From contig CANLAQ010000006.1 of assembly GCA_947488235.1 (NCBI GenBank), positions 1-64,000 of the forward strand: a stretch of 64,000 nucleotides of DNA. Direction: 5' to 3'. Numbering within the stretch: position 1 is the stretch's first letter; each line of letters begins with the position of its first letter. Below are positions 8,374 to 16,285 of the stretch, in pieces. The notes below the pieces were generated by a model. The model worked only from the letters and a program-made list of their open reading frames with translations. It was not told where the DNA came from and searched no databases. Both the position numbers and the translations under genes were made by a program. The DNA is from Flavobacteriales bacterium (GTDB lineage: Bacteria; Bacteroidota; Bacteroidia; Flavobacteriales_D; Crocinitomicaceae).

Positions 8374-10697
8374 TATTCTTTACTTATTCGCCTAGTGTAT
8401 GTATTATTATCATAAGTAAGGTTCACAAAATACAATCCTGTAGTCAAATTAGAAGCGTCAACATCCACTGCTGATTGACCGTATATTTCATTAATGGACT
8501 CTTGATAAAGTAATTTACCATTAATATCAGTTAGTGTAAATGACAAGTGACCTTTGACAAAAGGATTGATTTTAAGTTGAAAATGGCCCTCAGTTGGATT
8601 TGGAAATACATAAAAGGAATTTAAGAAAATAAGTGGATCAACAATTCCTGCACATGGATTAACTACAGCAGTAACAGCAACGCTATCACTGTAGCATAAA
8701 CCCTGAGATACTTGTGCATAATAAACTTGGGAACTAGTCAAAATTGGTGTAATATAACTATTTCCAGTTCCGACAAGGAGTCCATTAGAATCGTACCAAT
8801 TAATTGTCCCAGAACCACTTGCGCTTAGTATTAATGAACCCGAATCGCAGATCGTATCCCCTGTAACGATAGGATTTACTGGGCCATTTACGATTACATC
8901 GACAGTTGAAGAAGCACTCTCACAAATACCGTTAGGTGTAAAAATCTCCCAATCATAGAAATAACAATAGTAAGAGGCACCTGCAGAACATCCAGTAATT
9001 GAAACTAATCCAGGAACTTCATAAGGATAAACAGCAGAATTATTGTTGCGATACAAACCACCAGTGGGCATACTTGTTGTTTTCAATCTTAAATTACTAT
9101 CCAAAGGAACAGCAAAATTTAAATTCACACGACTTGCGCCAGAAGGAACATTAACAATCGTACTCTGCAATACAGAACCATCGGATGCTTCTAATTGAAT
9201 TGAAATATTACCTGCATTAAGGGCATAAACTTTTGCAGATTTCAAGGTAAAAGATTCATAACTATTAAAAATCTCGTATTGGTTAACAGACGAATAACCA
9301 CCTCCACCAATTCCATTGGTATGTGGCTCGACATTTACCGAATCAGAAAAAGACTGAGTATTGGTAACAAAATAACTTTGTGAACTCGTTAAGATAGGCG
9401 TAATATAAGTTCCGCCAACAGCCACTTGTGTTCCCTGTGCATCATACCAAGTTAATTGGCCGGTTCCGCTTGCAGTTAAGATTGCAGTTTCTTCCGCACA
9501 AATAGTAACTCCTTGACCAATCGCCAAAGAAGGTGAAACATTATTTACAACAAATGGTAAAGAAGTATTTGTACCACAATAATTGGTAACTGTACAACTA
9601 TATGATCCAGATTGATTCACGAGAATTGATTGGGTTGTTGCACCAGTAGACCAAAGAAAACTAGAACCACCTGTTGCGCTTAAGGTTATAGAACCACCTG
9701 TGCATAAATTACTCGATGCATTGGAAGAAATAGTTGGTAATAAATTTGAATTTGCAGGACTTTGCATAGTAAGTGTTACCGGAACAGCTGTGTAGTTATT
9801 ATTCTCATTTTCCTCTTGAAAATTATTGTTTTTATCTACTTGCATAATAATGTAGTAAGATCCATTACAAGTATTTGGTGGGACATTTATCCACATTCCA
9901 TCTAAATGCTTGCCATAAACATCTGTCCAACCAGATGATATACCTTGTTCAACTACAGAGCAATCATAATTACCTCCTCCTAAATTCCAATTTGGAAAGT
10001 TCGAATTTAACATCGTATTACCCGCCAAATAAACGGTATTATCATCACGACAATGTCCATCATAGGTAGAACCAGGTGTTCCACATTGACCATAATCCAT
10101 TAAACAAAAACCAATTTTTGCTCCTTCTCCTACGATTGGCCAATTCAATGGATTTGGATCTGTAGTTTGAATCCGAAGTGTCATCACCGCCCAATCATTA
10201 ACATGATTATGACCATGGGAAGGATGATATGTCATACTTCCTGTCCAAGTATCAATGTAAGACATTACCCCTAAATCCTTTTTGTAAACTCGTTGAATTA
10301 ATAATTGATTAGGATTTTGCGCACCATTTGGACAAGTAAAAGTTCCAGTACTGGGCACATTAAACACCGTATCATTGCCACATAAAAAAGCGCGTTTTCC
10401 ATTGGCATCTTGTCCACGAACAGTAAAACTTCCGTGACCAATATTAGGCGTTGAACCCGTAACCCGTATGCGGCCATCATCAGGTCCTTGACCAGCATAA
10501 TTTGTACCCGCACCACTTTGGGGATATTCTATCCAACCATTATTAACAATGCCTTTCCACGAAGCAGTTATATCTGGAAGCAATAAACAATTTTGAGAAC
10601 CATCTGCGCAAACACACGAGGTAGCATTCGTTGTTGTGCATTGACTTTTAGCAATAAAAAGAAAACACATAAAAACGGAAAGAGTGTAGATTTTCAT
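8373..10697 (-). CDS. T9SS-sorted lysyl-oxidase-like protein with Ig-like domains
   Basis: A secreted modular protein of 774-778 residues (numbering below counts from the longer ATG at 10709; the signal peptide fits the ATG at 10697 better). Residues 155-312 resemble the eukaryotic lysyl oxidase catalytic domain. They carry a copper-type H165-G-H167-N-H169 cluster, K198 in GAKIGFCLMD and Y265 in TDVYGKHLDGMWINV (the positions of the lysine and tyrosine that form the LTQ cofactor), and a closing 'NFQEENENNNY' segment. Then come an Ig-like domain (320-392), a second Ig-like unit (393-455), a galactose-binding-like stretch with many aromatic residues (460-610), a third Ig-like unit, and a type-A T9SS sorting domain from VFPNPTEG. 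Predicted role: extracellular amine oxidation or protein crosslinking; activity is inference. Confidence 0.82.
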   Translation of the reverse strand: MKIYTLSVFMCFLFIAKSQCTTTNATSCVCADGSQNCLLLPDITASWKGIVNNGWIEYPQSGAGTNYAGQGPDDGRIRVTGSTPNIGHGSFTVRGQDANGKRAFLCGNDTVFNVPSTGTFTCPNGAQNPNQLLIQRVYKKDLGVMSYIDTWTGSMTYHPSHGHNHVNDWAVMTLRIQTTDPNPLNWPIVGEGAKIGFCLMDYGQCGTPGSTYDGHCRDDNTVYLAGNTMLNSNFPNWNLGGGNYDCSVVEQGISSGWTDVYGKHLDGMWINVPPNTCNGSYYIIMQVDKNNNFQEENENNNYTAVPVTLTMQSPANSNLLPTISSNASSNLCTGGSITLSATGGSSFLWSTGATTQSILVNQSGSYSCTVTNYCGTNTSLPFVVNNVSPSLAIGQGVTICAEETAILTASGTGQLTWYDAQGTQVAVGGTYITPILTSSQSYFVTNTQSFSDSVNVEPHTNGIGGGGYSSVNQYEIFNSYESFTLKSAKVYALNAGNISIQLEASDGSVLQSTIVNVPSGASRVNLNFAVPLDSNLRLKTTSMPTGGLYRNNNSAVYPYEVPGLVSITGCSAGASYYCYFYDWEIFTPNGICESASSTVDVIVNGPVNPIVTGDTICDSGSLILSASGSGTINWYDSNGLLVGTGNSYITPILTSSQVYYAQVSQGLCYSDSVAVTAVVNPCAGIVDPLIFLNSFYVFPNPTEGHFQLKINPFVKGHLSFTLTDINGKLLYQESINEIYGQSAVDVDASNLTTGLYFVNLTYDNNTYTRRISKE

Positions 10698-11045
10698 CAT
10701 AATCAGCATTTTAGTAAGGGTAAATTAAGAAAAAAAAATGAATAACATCACATTTAAATATAAACATAACATGAATGTAAGTATCTAGCTGAATGAAAGA
10801 TGAGTGAACTTGGAGTCCTTAAAAAAGTAGGATAACTGTATATTTTTTAGTCACTTTTAAATGCCCCCTACTGCCTGCAGCGATTATTAAAGCTTATTAA
10901 AAAAGAGATTTAAATCTAGACTTGAGAAAAGGATTTTAAGTTATAACTGAATTAGCACTTCGACTACAGCGAAAAAAAATGAATTACTTGTATCTTGTGT
11001 AACCTAAGTTGCCTTTAATCTATTCATAGTAGCTATCTTTGTTTC
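10698..11045. other. Intergenic region of about 350 bases
   Basis: Divergent spacer between the lysyl-oxidase-like gene and DUF983. It contains the DUF983 promoter at its right end. I see no open reading frame with coding character, no tRNA and no strong hairpin; stop codons are frequent in all frames. Confidence 0.6.
11008..11041 (+). promoter_or_regulatory. Promoter with -7 element almost touching the start codon
   Basis: GTTG (11008-11011, one mismatch to TTTG), a 22-base spacer and a perfect TATCTTTG (11034-11041). Only four bases separate the -7 element from the ATG of the DUF983 gene at 11046, so the transcript should be leaderless or nearly so. Confidence 0.55.
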
Positions 11046-11456
11046 ATGAATAGCCCGATTAAAAAAGGTACTAAAATCTACAGCATTTTAAAATTTAAAT
11101 GTCCAGCCTGTCATGAGGGAGATTTTCTGGTTTCTACACCTTATGACCTACGAAATGTAGGTGATGTTCGAATAGTATGTGATGTTTGTAATCAAAAATA
11201 CAGCAAAGAACCAGGTTTTTACCAAGGAGCTTTATATGTTTCCTATGGACTTGGAGTAGTTTTATTTGTAACCATTTGGGTGTCTTGTAATTTAATTTTC
11301 AATATTCTAAATGTTTGGATCCAAATAGGGTTGGTTGCTGGTGCATCAATTATTCTAGCACCTTATCTTTTTGCTTTATCCAAAATTATTTGGGCCAATT
11401 TATTTATTCCTTACAATCCAAATGCTAAGTCAAGAATACAAGAAGGAACTCATTGA
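11046..11456 (+). CDS. DUF983 membrane protein with zinc-ribbon
   Basis: A 136-residue protein. The N-terminal cysteine pairs CPAC (about 20-23) and CDVC (about 46-49) form a zinc-ribbon-like cytoplasmic part. Two membrane helices follow (about 60-85 and 90-115), and the protein ends in a short polar tail. This is the DUF983 layout, common in Bacteroidota and Alphaproteobacteria; function is unknown. The downstream Crp/Fnr gene begins inside it (35-base overlap), suggesting co-expression. A Bacteroidota-type promoter lies directly before the start. Confidence 0.85.
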   Translation: MNSPIKKGTKIYSILKFKCPACHEGDFLVSTPYDLRNVGDVRIVCDVCNQKYSKEPGFYQGALYVSYGLGVVLFVTIWVSCNLIFNILNVWIQIGLVAGASIILAPYLFALSKIIWANLFIPYNPNAKSRIQEGTH

Positions 11457-12072
11457 CCAAACCCTTGGCTATTTGCTGGAAGATGATCTTCTCGCAGAAA
11501 TGTTACTTGTTGCAAAAGTTAGAGAAACACATGCCCATGAAATAATTGTTCATGTGGGTGACGCACTGCAGATGATTCCAATTGTTGTCAATGGATCTAT
11601 AAAGGTTTCCAGAGAAAATGAACATGGTGAAGAAATACTTTTATATTATATCGAAGGTGGAGATACTTGCGCCATGACCTTACAATGCTGCACGCGAAAA
11701 CAAAACAGTCAGATCAAGGCGACTTCAATGGAGTCCTCGTTATTACTTATGTTTCCAGTGGATCATATGGAAAAATGGATGGATACTTATAAATCGTGGC
11801 GCGAATTTATTCTTCAATCCTATCAAGGAAGAATGATGGAGCTGTTAGATACGATAGATCAAATTGCATTTATGCGCTTAGATGAACGATTGCTGAAATA
11901 TCTAAACGATCAAGTAAAATTATTAGGCACTACAGAAATACACCACACCCATCAAGAAATTGCAGATGACTTGCATTCATCAAGAGTGGTAATATCAAGA
12001 CTTTTAAAGCAACTTGAAAACAAAGGAATAATAAGCCTGCACAGGAATAGAATTATCCTCAAAGATTTTTAA
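11422..12072 (+). CDS. Crp/Fnr family transcriptional regulator
   Basis: A 216-residue two-domain regulator: a cyclic-nucleotide-binding-like beta-roll (about 25-125, with VNGSIKV and EEILLYYIEGGDTCAMTL), a dimerisation helix, and a C-terminal winged helix-turn-helix with recognition region HQEIADDLHSSRVVISRLLKQLE. The roll lacks the classical cAMP-binding arginine/serine pair, so the effector is unknown. A cysteine pair (CC, in LQCCTRKQ) sits in the roll. The ATG at 11422 overlaps the end of the DUF983 gene; a longer in-frame TTG start at 11371 would add a segment read in a different frame of DUF983 and is rejected. Confidence 0.85.
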   Translation: MLSQEYKKELIDQTLGYLLEDDLLAEMLLVAKVRETHAHEIIVHVGDALQMIPIVVNGSIKVSRENEHGEEILLYYIEGGDTCAMTLQCCTRKQNSQIKATSMESSLLLMFPVDHMEKWMDTYKSWREFILQSYQGRMMELLDTIDQIAFMRLDERLLKYLNDQVKLLGTTEIHHTHQEIADDLHSSRVVISRLLKQLENKGIISLHRNRIILKDF

Positions 12073-12091
12073 TTCTTAGGCCTTATTTTTT

Positions 12092-12099
12092 TACTTTTG
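12092..12099 (+). promoter_or_regulatory. -7 element just before the sulfotransferase start
   Basis: TACTTTTG matches TAnnTTTG and ends four bases before the ATG at 12104. No clear -33 TTTG; the spacing again implies a near-leaderless mRNA. Confidence 0.42.
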
Positions 12100-12103
12100 T
12101 TTC

Positions 12104-12661
12104 ATGAGTAAAAGTATACTTGTCGTTACAGGATTACCTAGATCAGGCACTTCCTTGATGATGCAACTTTTAGAAGCCGCGCAAATTCCAATTTTAAGCG
12201 ATCAACTTAGAGAAAAAGACAGCAATAACCCAGAAGGATATTATGAATTGTCAGCAGTAAAAGGAATCGTAAAGGACAATAGTTTTTTAGAAAAAGCTAC
12301 AGGCTGTGCCGTAAAAATTGTGGCACCTCTACCCCTATTTTTAGATAAAAGTCAATCCTATAAATTTATTTTTATGCAACGAGACCTCCAAGAGGTTTTG
12401 GCTTCACAAGAAGTAATGATTGGAAAAGATCAAAGTACAGAAAGAGAAAAATTCAAGCAATTATTCAATCAACATCTTGACAAAACCATTGCCTTCATTA
12501 CTCAAATGAATTGGCCTATCCTATTTATCTCACATCAAGCATTGCTCAAAAATCCACATCAAGAAATTGAAAAATTAATCGACTATCTTGATCTTAATAT
12601 TAACGCATCTGATTTAGTACCTATCATTAAACCACAACTTTATCGTCAACAGCATGTCTAA
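12104..12661 (+). CDS. Sulfotransferase-like P-loop protein
   Basis: A 185-residue protein with the PAPS-binding sulfotransferase P-loop GLPRSGTSLMM (10-20) and a second phosphate-binding-type segment FIFMQRDLQEVLASQ (about 87-101), where the arginine would contact the 3'-phosphate of PAPS. It is short for the family (usually 250-300 residues), so it is either a minimal member or a nucleotide-binding relative. Cytoplasmic. It overlaps a 49-codon ORF, which in turn overlaps a phosphodiesterase-TPR gene. The acceptor substrate is unknown. Confidence 0.75.
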   Translation: MSKSILVVTGLPRSGTSLMMQLLEAAQIPILSDQLREKDSNNPEGYYELSAVKGIVKDNSFLEKATGCAVKIVAPLPLFLDKSQSYKFIFMQRDLQEVLASQEVMIGKDQSTEREKFKQLFNQHLDKTIAFITQMNWPILFISHQALLKNPHQEIEKLIDYLDLNINASDLVPIIKPQLYRQQHV

Positions 12662-12803
12662 AGAGAAAAAAGAAGTTTTTGAAGTAACAGCACAAGGGTC
12701 ACTTGGCTTACTAGCATTAGGTCATATTGGGATCATAAAATGGAAAGCCGCAATGGAGGCAGAAAACAACCTGAAAGCAAAGAAGAAAGATGTCAAAAAA
12801 TAA
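12654..12803 (+). CDS. Small 49-residue protein between sulfotransferase and phosphodiesterase genes
   Basis: ATG at 12654 opens a 49-codon frame ending in TAA at 12801. It overlaps the sulfotransferase 3' end by 8 bases and the next gene's start by 14, leaving no gap. The protein starts MSKEKKEVFEVTAQGSLGLL, has a short hydrophobic centre (LGLLALGHIGIIKW) and a lysine-rich charged tail. The snug overlaps fill the only space between two co-directional genes, which argues for a real translated gene. I do not recognise a family; it could be a small partner or coupling peptide. Confidence 0.62.
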   Translation: MSKEKKEVFEVTAQGSLGLLALGHIGIIKWKAAMEAENNLKAKKKDVKK

Positions 12804-15294
12804 ACAAAAACTAATTGTTTTAGGTTGGGATGCAGCGGAATGGAAAGTGATTAATCCACTAATGGAGCAAGGAAAGATGCCGAATCTAGAACGCTTCCTT
12901 AAAAAAGGAGTTTATGGTAAAATTCAAACGATGGATCCGCCTTTATCTCCTATGTTATGGACCAGTATTGCAACAGGAATGCGTGCTGACAAACATGGAA
13001 TTATTGGATTTATTGAACCTACTCCAGATGGAGAAAGTCTGCGCCCAGTAACTTCTACCTCAAGAAAAGTTAAGGCCATTTGGAATATTTTAAATCAAAA
13101 ATCATACAAAAGTAATGTTGTTGGATGGTGGCCAAGTAATCCGGTAGAACCTATTAATGGAGTAATGGTGTCTAATTTATTTCAAACAGCCAGCAAACCC
13201 CTTGAAGAAGTATGGGAAATTGGTCCCGAATCCGTGCACCCGAAATCCCTAGAGGCAACTTTAGCTGCGGTACGCGTTCATCCGCATGAAATTACCCTTA
13301 GTATGGCTTTGCCTTTCTTACCTAATTTGGGTCAAGATAAAACTTTAAGAAAAGACAAGCGAACGCTAAGTGTATTAAAAACCATAGCCAATGCAGCAAC
13401 TGTTCATGCATGTTCCACCTATTTAATGCAAGAAACTGAATGGGATTTTATGGCTATTTATCATGATGCTATTGATCATTTTTCTCATATAGGGATGCGA
13501 TATCATCCACCTAAAAGACCTGAAATTGATCAAAAAGATTATGATGATTTTAATTTAGTAGTAGAAGGGGCTTACCGTTTTCATGATTTAATGCTCGGTC
13601 GAATATTAGATATAATAGAGGAAGACACCACTCTTTTAATTGTTTCTGACCATGGATTTCACACAGATCACCAAAGACCTTTATATATTCCAAATGAACC
13701 CGCCGGACCTGCAGTAGAACATAGTCCGTATGGGATCTTTGCGATGGCAGGACCTGGAATTAAAAAAGGAGGTCAAGAAATAAGTGGCGCAAGTGTTTTG
13801 GATGTTACACCAACCCTGTTGCATTACTTAGGTCTAGCAGTTGGTGAAGATATGGATGGGAAAGTGTTACATGCTTGTTTTGAAAACGCTAAGCCTGTAG
13901 AATTTATTCCAAGTTGGGAAGGGATAGCGGGAGATACAGGAATGCACGACAAAAATAGAATCGAAGATCCTTGGGAAGCGCTGGATGCTTTACAGCAATT
14001 GGTTGATTTAGGATATATTGACGCGCCGGACGATGATAAATTAAAAGAAGTTGAAAAATCAAAAAGGGAGAATCAGTATTATTTGGCCCGAAACATGCTC
14101 AACGGAGGAAATTATAAAGAAGCGTTAATAATATTAGAAGAAATCTTTAAAGCATCGCGGATTATTCGATACGGAAATCGTTTGGCCTTCACCTATTTAG
14201 CGCTTAAACAGTACCAACAAGCAAAAGATATCTTGTTACAATTAATTGAATTGAATAAAGAAAAACAAGCACTTAGAAAGAAAACTGAAGATCCCTTCGG
14301 AAATGCTGAATTAGAAGAACCTATGTACTTACAATACATTGAAGGATTATTGTATTTGGCTATTAACAGACCGAGAATTGCCTTACCTATTCTTGAAGAG
14401 GTACAGCGAAAAAACCCAAATAACTTTCAGGTTGCCATGAATATCGCTCAAATTCATAACCAGCGGAAAAATTTTTCGGCAGCTGAAAAGCAGTTTATTC
14501 ATGCCTTAGCAATAGACGACAGGAGTGCAAAAGCACATCATGGACTTGCTTTAAGTTTATTGCGAAGAGATGATTATGAAAATGCCATAGACGAATTACT
14601 TTTGGCAATAGAACAAGATTTTTACATGCCATTAGCGCATTATCATTTGGGAGAATGTCTATTTAAAACAGGGCAATATAGGGAGGCAAGTCAAGCCTTT
14701 GAAGTGGCTATTCGTTTAGCTCCAGGATTAACAAAAGCGCATCAATGGTTGCAAGTTATATATCGTGATCATATCGTTAATCCAACAAGAGTTGAAGAAA
14801 TTAATAACTTTCTGGCAAAGAATATTGTCAGCAGTATTGCTATTTGCACCAGTGTTGATGGAATTGATACCACCTCTGTTTTTGAAAAGCTTGCCGAAAA
14901 TGGAATTAAGATTAATAATTCTCAAACCATTAGAGATCAAATAAGCACACTTCCCCAATCTAATGCATTTTTAAGCGAATTAAAGAATGAAATGATTTTT
15001 GTTCCATGTCATTTACTTTCCTTTTTACCCTCCAATTATTCATATCGCCTACTTCTTTTGAATGATGTGCAAGACCAAGTATTAAACAATTTAAAACTAA
15101 AACATAAATCTCAATTTTTAGATGGTGTTGTACCAACAGATTTAATTGTAAAAACGAGAAAAGATCAAGAAAAAATTACGATTTGGATGGCTTCTCAAAC
15201 AGATTTACCCTGCCATTACCTTGATATAGAAACCTTTGTCAAGGAAGAAGAAGACAGTATGCTATTGTTAAAAAACTTTTTTTATACTGTTTAA
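12790..15294 (+). CDS. Alkaline-phosphatase-superfamily phosphodiesterase with TPR domain
   Basis: An 834-residue cytoplasmic protein (no signal peptide). Residues 7-370 are a type-I phosphodiesterase/nucleotide-pyrophosphatase-like domain: metal-binding D14 in LGWDAAEW, a nucleophile region PPLSPMLWTSIATG (50-63, Ser53 or a nearby Thr), YHDAIDHFSH (second metal set) and SDHGFHTDHQRP. Residues 420-650 contain about five TPR-like helical pairs (YLARNMLNGGNYKEALIILE; AHHGLALSLLRRDDYENAI). The last 180 residues are unassigned. It is coupled to the sulfotransferase and the 49-residue ORF, pointing to sulfate/phosphate-ester chemistry on a shared substrate, but the substrate is not predictable. 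Confidence 0.82.
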   Translation: MSKNKQKLIVLGWDAAEWKVINPLMEQGKMPNLERFLKKGVYGKIQTMDPPLSPMLWTSIATGMRADKHGIIGFIEPTPDGESLRPVTSTSRKVKAIWNILNQKSYKSNVVGWWPSNPVEPINGVMVSNLFQTASKPLEEVWEIGPESVHPKSLEATLAAVRVHPHEITLSMALPFLPNLGQDKTLRKDKRTLSVLKTIANAATVHACSTYLMQETEWDFMAIYHDAIDHFSHIGMRYHPPKRPEIDQKDYDDFNLVVEGAYRFHDLMLGRILDIIEEDTTLLIVSDHGFHTDHQRPLYIPNEPAGPAVEHSPYGIFAMAGPGIKKGGQEISGASVLDVTPTLLHYLGLAVGEDMDGKVLHACFENAKPVEFIPSWEGIAGDTGMHDKNRIEDPWEALDALQQLVDLGYIDAPDDDKLKEVEKSKRENQYYLARNMLNGGNYKEALIILEEIFKASRIIRYGNRLAFTYLALKQYQQAKDILLQLIELNKEKQALRKKTEDPFGNAELEEPMYLQYIEGLLYLAINRPRIALPILEEVQRKNPNNFQVAMNIAQIHNQRKNFSAAEKQFIHALAIDDRSAKAHHGLALSLLRRDDYENAIDELLLAIEQDFYMPLAHYHLGECLFKTGQYREASQAFEVAIRLAPGLTKAHQWLQVIYRDHIVNPTRVEEINNFLAKNIVSSIAICTSVDGIDTTSVFEKLAENGIKINNSQTIRDQISTLPQSNAFLSELKNEMIFVPCHLLSFLPSNYSYRLLLLNDVQDQVLNNLKLKHKSQFLDGVVPTDLIVKTRKDQEKITIWMASQTDLPCHYLDIETFVKEEEDSMLLLKNFFYTV

Positions 15295-15350
15295 TTAAGT
15301 TATTTTTATTAATTTAACTTCAGATTTTAAAAAATTAAAACCTTAAAACT

Positions 15351-16226
15351 ATGAATACTGCTACACAAAACAAATCTTCTAAACTTGCTCGTTATACTGC
15401 AGTTGCAGGAGCTGTAATAGCTGGAAGTAATGTAAATGCTCAAATAGTATACACTGATTTAGTACCCGATGTTGTATTAGATACTTTGAGCGCACCCTAT
15501 ATGTTAGATTTCAATAATGATGCTAGTCCTGATTTAGTTTTTGGTGCACAACATTTCATTGGTTCTGGATCTCAAAGTGGAATTCAATTTACTTATATCG
15601 GAAATGGTGCTGTAGTTGGAATTCCTGCGGGAAATGCTTTAATAGGAGTTGCAGGATCAAGTTCTGCGTTTGATTTAACAGCACTAAATGCTGGTGACCC
15701 AATTTCTTCTGCTCAAAATTTCGGAGCTTCAAGTTCTAACGCACTTGCTTTAAATGCTGTAATTAATGCTGGTATTGCAGGAACATTTCCTGTGACACAA
15801 GGGAATTTCTTAGGCGTTTCTAATAAATTTTTAGGTGCTCGCTTTGCCATTGCAGGTGCTACGCATTATGGATGGGTGCAATTGTCAGCCAACCAACTTG
15901 CCGATCAATTAACCATTCATGATTATGCTTATAATGCAACAGCAGATGCAGCGCTTAATGCTGGTCAAATGGTGGGTTTAGAAAATGTAAAAGTAGAAGA
16001 TAAAGTAACGATTTTTACCACCTTGAATAATGCCAACATTAATGTAACTCCAGATTTAATTGGTGGAAATATACTAATGGTTGCTATGAATGGTGCCATA
16101 GTATCTACCAAGAAAATCACTGACATCAATACTGCAATTACTTTTGAAGGAATTGAAACAGGTATTTATACTATATCAGCGCAATTTGAAGGTGGAAATG
16201 TTTCCAAAAGAGTTTATATCAAATAA
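15351..16226 (+). CDS. Secreted protein with degenerate T9SS-like C-terminus
   Basis: A 291-residue protein with a long signal peptide (cleavage after ...SNVNA, residue 30). The middle resembles extracellular domains of PEP-CTERM/T9SS proteins in which 'F.G.RF....HYGWVQL' recurs (here FLGARFAIAGATHYGWVQL, about 161-179). The last 75 residues follow the strand pattern of a type-A sorting domain but lack the usual YPNP opening; they begin LENVKVEDKVTIFTTL and end SKRVYIK. It is monocistronic: a good terminator follows at 16245. Function unknown; a surface or matrix protein is likely. Confidence 0.72.
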   Translation: MNTATQNKSSKLARYTAVAGAVIAGSNVNAQIVYTDLVPDVVLDTLSAPYMLDFNNDASPDLVFGAQHFIGSGSQSGIQFTYIGNGAVVGIPAGNALIGVAGSSSAFDLTALNAGDPISSAQNFGASSSNALALNAVINAGIAGTFPVTQGNFLGVSNKFLGARFAIAGATHYGWVQLSANQLADQLTIHDYAYNATADAALNAGQMVGLENVKVEDKVTIFTTLNNANINVTPDLIGGNILMVAMNGAIVSTKKITDINTAITFEGIETGIYTISAQFEGGNVSKRVYIK

Positions 16227-16244
16227 TATAAAAATCAACTTTAC

Positions 16245-16270
16245 AAAAGCGGGCCTTGCTCGCTTTTTTT
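16245..16270 (+). terminator. Rho-independent terminator
   Basis: Stem 16245-16254 / 16258-16267 (AAAAGCGGGC with GCTCGCTTTT, one G-T pair), three-base loop, ending in a run of seven T. It closes the secreted-protein gene and lies directly before the CapA-like gene. Confidence 0.8.
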
Positions 16271-16285
16271 ATGCTAACAAGAACC

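Noticed and set aside
10698-11045. Hidden small gene or ncRNA in the 350-base gap
   Set aside because: Stops in all frames, no strong hairpin or conserved-looking structure seen by eye.
11371-11421. Longer N-terminus of the Crp/Fnr regulator from a TTG
   Set aside because: The extra residues are read in another frame of DUF983 and precede the natural ATG at 11422.
16256-16285. Longer start of the CapA-like protein
   Set aside because: The extension lies within the terminator stem and T-run of the preceding gene.
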